Assembly (NCBI GenBank): GCA_024642445.1 | Contig: JAHEBG010000002.1 | Coordinates: 1 to 10,299, forward strand | DNA: 10,299 nt | DNA from: Gammaproteobacteria bacterium | GTDB lineage: Bacteria; Pseudomonadota; Gammaproteobacteria; Xanthomonadales; Xanthomonadaceae | Direction of reading: 5' to 3' | Shown: one piece after another, positions 8,244-10,299 of the stretch | How positions within the stretch are numbered: the first letter of the stretch is position 1 | Layout of the letters: every line of letters starts with the position of its first letter | Notes under the pieces: generated by a model | What the model was told of the DNA's origin: nothing | Seen by the model: only the letters and a program-made list of their open reading frames with translations | Database searches by the model: none | Made by a program: the position numbers and the translations under genes

Positions 8244-9373
8244 GGTGACGCCGTAACACTCTCGTTATACGGGCGCTGTGCGATTTCCTGCGACAACTGC
8301 CAAACCGCCATGGCATACATCGGCGAGCGGTTATAACGGGTGATTACCCAGAAATTCTTGAACCCAATCCAGTGTTCGAACCCTTGAGCACCTTCCAAGC
8401 TCAACAGCGTTGCCGGCAGATCTTCAACAGAAGCATTAGGCATATAGCCCTTGCTGGCAAGCTCGGCCAGACTGTATGCCGGCTCCCAGTTTTCAGGCTT
8501 GAACGGGAGCGCATCGGCTTTGACATTGGCACGAATGAATACCGGTTTCTGCGGCTGCCACCCAAAACCCACGAAGTAATTGGCCACCGAAGCAAAGGCA
8601 TCCTGCTTGCTGGTGAATAAATCACGGCGGCCATCGCCGTTGCCGTCAACCGCATACTTGCGATAGCTTGACGGCATGAACTGGCCCAAGCCCATGGCCC
8701 CGGCATAGCTACCTTTAAGAGCATGGATATCGAACCGCTCTTCCTTGGCCAGTGCGAACAGCTGGCTCAATTCATCGGTGAAAAACGCGGAGCGTGCCGG
8801 ATTGGCTTTACCGTTAATGACCGGATAATAAAACGCCAAGGTATACAGGGCGTCCAGCACATTATGGCTGCCCATGTTGCCGCCCCAGCCGGTTTCAACG
8901 CCCATGATCGCCAAAATGACTTCAGCCGGCACACCGGTTTTCTGGGATACCGGCTCAAGGTCGGCACGGTTATCCTCAAGGTATTGCCGGCCTTGTCGAA
9001 TGCGGGAATCGGTCAGGAATATCGGTCGGTACTGGGCCCAGGTGCGGGTGGATTCAGCAGGCCGCGCCATGGCATTAACAATGCTTTGTTTGTACTTGGC
9101 CTGCGCCAAGGCATTGGAGATTTCGTCCGCAGGAATATTGAAGCGCTTGGCCGTTGCACGGATGAATTCGGCCTTACGCGCGATGACCTCGTCGGTAATC
9201 GGCTCGATATCCACCGCGGGTGCCGGCACGGAAACCGGCAAAACTGCAGGTGCAGAAGGCTCAACCGGAGCTGGAACGGCTACGGCCGGGGTAGCCGCAG
9301 GCTTTCCTGCCGGCTGGCTTGCACAGGCGGCCAAAATGGCCAGCAGCATTACATTCCAAACATTACGTTTCAC
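8240..9373 (-). CDS. mltB: Membrane-bound lytic murein transglycosylase B, lipoprotein
   Basis: MltB cleaves the MurNAc-GlcNAc bond of peptidoglycan, forming 1,6-anhydro-MurNAc ends, and sits in the outer membrane facing the periplasm. I place the start at the GTG at 9373-9371 because AGGAG lies 6 bases before it; this gives 377 residues beginning KRNVWNV after the initiator. An ATG two codons upstream (9379) directly abuts the AGGAG and is the alternative. The lipobox ILAACA puts the modified cysteine at residue 17. A Pro/Ala/Val-rich linker (about 20-57) leads to the GH103 domain. The catalytic glutamate is Glu160 in IMGVETGWGG; other family blocks are YAGAMGLGQFMPSSY, DGNGDGRRDLF and SVANYFVGFGW. 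It heads the mltB-rlpA-dacA cluster and overlaps rlpA by 4 bp. E. coli keeps rlpA and dacA together but not mltB, so this linkage is a lineage trait. Confidence 0.94.
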   Translation of the reverse strand: MKRNVWNVMLLAILAACASQPAGKPAATPAVAVPAPVEPSAPAVLPVSVPAPAVDIEPITDEVIARKAEFIRATAKRFNIPADEISNALAQAKYKQSIVNAMARPAESTRTWAQYRPIFLTDSRIRQGRQYLEDNRADLEPVSQKTGVPAEVILAIMGVETGWGGNMGSHNVLDALYTLAFYYPVINGKANPARSAFFTDELSQLFALAKEERFDIHALKGSYAGAMGLGQFMPSSYRKYAVDGNGDGRRDLFTSKQDAFASVANYFVGFGWQPQKPVFIRANVKADALPFKPENWEPAYSLAELASKGYMPNASVEDLPATLLSLEGAQGFEHWIGFKNFWVITRYNRSPMYAMAVWQLSQEIAQRPYNESVTASP

Positions 9374-9465
9374 AAACATCTCCTGATTCTTTCCTGAATT
9401 CAACTTACCATAAAGCCTGTATGCAAACACCGTAAGTACAGCGGAACAAGCACTTAGCAAAGTAC
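9374..9465. other. Short intergenic region upstream of mltB
   Basis: About 90 bases separate the acyl-CoA dehydrogenase stop from mltB on the same strand. On the minus strand it is AT-richer than its surroundings and ends in AATCAGGAG, the mltB ribosome site. TTGTTC at 9449-9444 and GCATAC or TTTATG further down could serve as parts of a promoter, but none matches the consensus well. No T-tract terminator follows the dehydrogenase gene, so read-through into mltB is possible. Confidence 0.4.
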
Positions 9466-9469
9466 TTAC
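9432..9469. repeat. Perfect 8-bp inverted repeat upstream of mltB
   Basis: GTAAGTAC at 9432-9439 and GTACTTAC at 9462-9469 are exact inverted copies separated by 22 bases; the right arm covers the stop codon of the acyl-CoA dehydrogenase gene. The transcript could fold here, but the stem is AT-rich and no T run follows, so it is not a typical intrinsic terminator. A regulator-binding site is possible but not shown. Confidence 0.45.
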
Positions 9470-10299
9470 AGAATTTCGGCATCAATATCCCGACACAAGG
9501 GATCCATTGCAGCAAAACGTGCTAATTGCGCATCCTTGCTCGGCAGCTCCCATTCAATGAAGTACTTCGCTGCTGCCAATTTTCCATGCAGCAGTTTTGA
9601 GCGCGGCGTTTGCGCAGGCGTGCCTTGTAATGCAGTTAATGCACATACCGCCTGATCCAGCCAAAGCCAAGCCACCACCGCATGCCCCATGGCATCCAAA
9701 AGCAGATAGGCGTTGGCCAACGCTAGGGTCATATCGCTGCGTGCGGCCGAACCTGCCGCGCCGATGGCCGGTGCCAACCGTTGCCAGCGCATGCCAAGAT
9801 TTTCAGCCAGCATATTCAGCTGTGGATGCTGTGCAGCGGCCGAACACGTTGCCTGCACACGCGCGGATAATAAGGCGAATGCTTTACCTTGGTCGGCCAG
9901 CAGTTTCCGGCCAAGCAAATCCATCGCTTGTATGCCATTGGTGCCTTCATGAATGGCATTGATGCGGTTCTCACGCCATAGCCGCTCTACCGGGAAATCC
10001 CGGGTGTACCCTGCGCCACCATGCACTTGTATGGCAATGGAATTGGCCTCCAGCGCATAATCCGAGGGCCAGGCCTTGACGATCGGCGTCAGCAAATCTA
10101 CCAGCGCCTGCGCTTCTGCTGCTGCGCCATTTCCGGCTTTGGCATCATCCACCAAGCGCGAGGCGTACAGGCACAACGCAAGGCTTCCTTCAGAGAAACT
10201 TTTTGCCCTAAGCAGCATGCGCCGGACATCGGCATGCTCAATGATTGGCACCATCGGCGACGTCGCATCACGCTCACCCACAGCCCTGCCCTGTCGACG
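9466..10299 (-). CDS. Acyl-CoA dehydrogenase with C-terminal extension domain, 5' part off the window
   Basis: This is the C-terminal half of an FAD-dependent acyl-CoA dehydrogenase, which introduces the alpha-beta double bond in acyl-CoA. The frame is open to the right edge and gives 277 residues. They begin RRQGR, an internal family motif, followed by a block around IEHADVRRMLLRAKSF. The core shows IAIQVHGGAGYTRDFPVE and INAIHEGTNGIQ; the glutamate in HEGT (bases 9946-9948) is at the position of the catalytic base in medium-chain dehydrogenases. A helical extension of about 120 residues follows (around LGMRWQRLAPA, LANAYLLLDAMGHAVVAWLW), as in the roughly 590-600-residue subfamily that includes DmdC-like (3-methylmercaptopropionyl-CoA dehydrogenase) and general acyl-CoA dehydrogenases. 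The substrate cannot be told from this part. The GTG at 10281 is not the real start, because family sequence continues upstream of it. The stop is TAA at 9468-9466. Confidence 0.93.
   Translation of the reverse strand, partial: RRQGRAVGERDATSPMVPIIEHADVRRMLLRAKSFSEGSLALCLYASRLVDDAKAGNGAAAEAQALVDLLTPIVKAWPSDYALEANSIAIQVHGGAGYTRDFPVERLWRENRINAIHEGTNGIQAMDLLGRKLLADQGKAFALLSARVQATCSAAAQHPQLNMLAENLGMRWQRLAPAIGAAGSAARSDMTLALANAYLLLDAMGHAVVAWLWLDQAVCALTALQGTPAQTPRSKLLHGKLAAAKYFIEWELPSKDAQLARFAAMDPLCRDIDAEIL

Noticed and set aside
7494..8336. Long plus-strand open frame opposite rlpA and the end of mltB (280 codons)
   Set aside because: Antisense to two well-supported genes and without any family resemblance; it is a shadow frame.
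9374..9460. N-terminal extension of mltB from a TTG at 9460
   Set aside because: It would put 29 residues before the basic start of the lipoprotein signal and move the lipobox too far from the N-terminus.
1..10299. CRISPR arrays, tRNA or rRNA genes, insertion sequences, riboswitches, defence or secondary-metabolite genes
   Set aside because: No regularly spaced repeats, no cloverleaf or transposase sequence, and almost no unassigned space: genes fill the window apart from gaps of about 120 bases or less.

Overview
This window looks like a chromosomal core region of a gammaproteobacterium, most likely from the Xanthomonadales/Lysobacterales group. The basis is the protein sequences (a secreted M3 dipeptidyl carboxypeptidase, a Xanthomonas-like RlpA with a long N-terminal linker, a PBP5/6 with a WRGGGGGTDGSTSF segment) and the gene order, which extends the rlpA-dacA-ybeD-lipB-lipA order known from E. 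coli. Base composition is moderately GC-rich and looks even throughout. I saw no sign of recent transfer, no mobile element, no RNA gene and no CRISPR array. The genus cannot be decided from the sequence alone.

Layout, left to right. Positions 1-3675 hold a minus-strand cluster transcribed ybeD > lipB > lipA > prc. It contains a small DUF493/YbeD protein, octanoyltransferase, lipoyl synthase and the tail-specific protease Prc, whose C-terminus lies off the left edge. The first three genes overlap one another (13 bp and 4 bp), and prc follows lipA after 67 bp. A 116-bp divergent intergenic region (3676-3791) separates this cluster from the only plus-strand gene, a secreted M3 peptidase of the Dcp type (3792-5954). 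A symmetrical hairpin with A and T tracts (5969-5998) terminates it and the convergent minus-strand cluster to its right. That second cluster (6019-9373) is transcribed mltB > rlpA > dacA and encodes three peptidoglycan hydrolases: two lipoprotein lytic transglycosylases and a D,D-carboxypeptidase. At the right edge (9466-10299) is the C-terminal half of an acyl-CoA dehydrogenase with a C-terminal extension domain.

Functionally, the window joins lipoate cofactor assembly (LipB makes octanoyl-protein, LipA inserts sulfur) to periplasmic cell-wall remodelling (MltB, RlpA, PBP5/6) and periplasmic proteolysis (Prc, Dcp). In E. coli Prc controls peptidoglycan hydrolase levels, so its place here fits the cell-wall theme, though its position after lipA may be only positional. 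Every coding sequence belongs to a known family with its key residues intact. I found no undescribed system. The points worth a second look are local: the peptidase gene interrupting a conserved gene order, the divergent promoter region, start-codon questions for ybeD and mltB, and an inverted repeat upstream of mltB.
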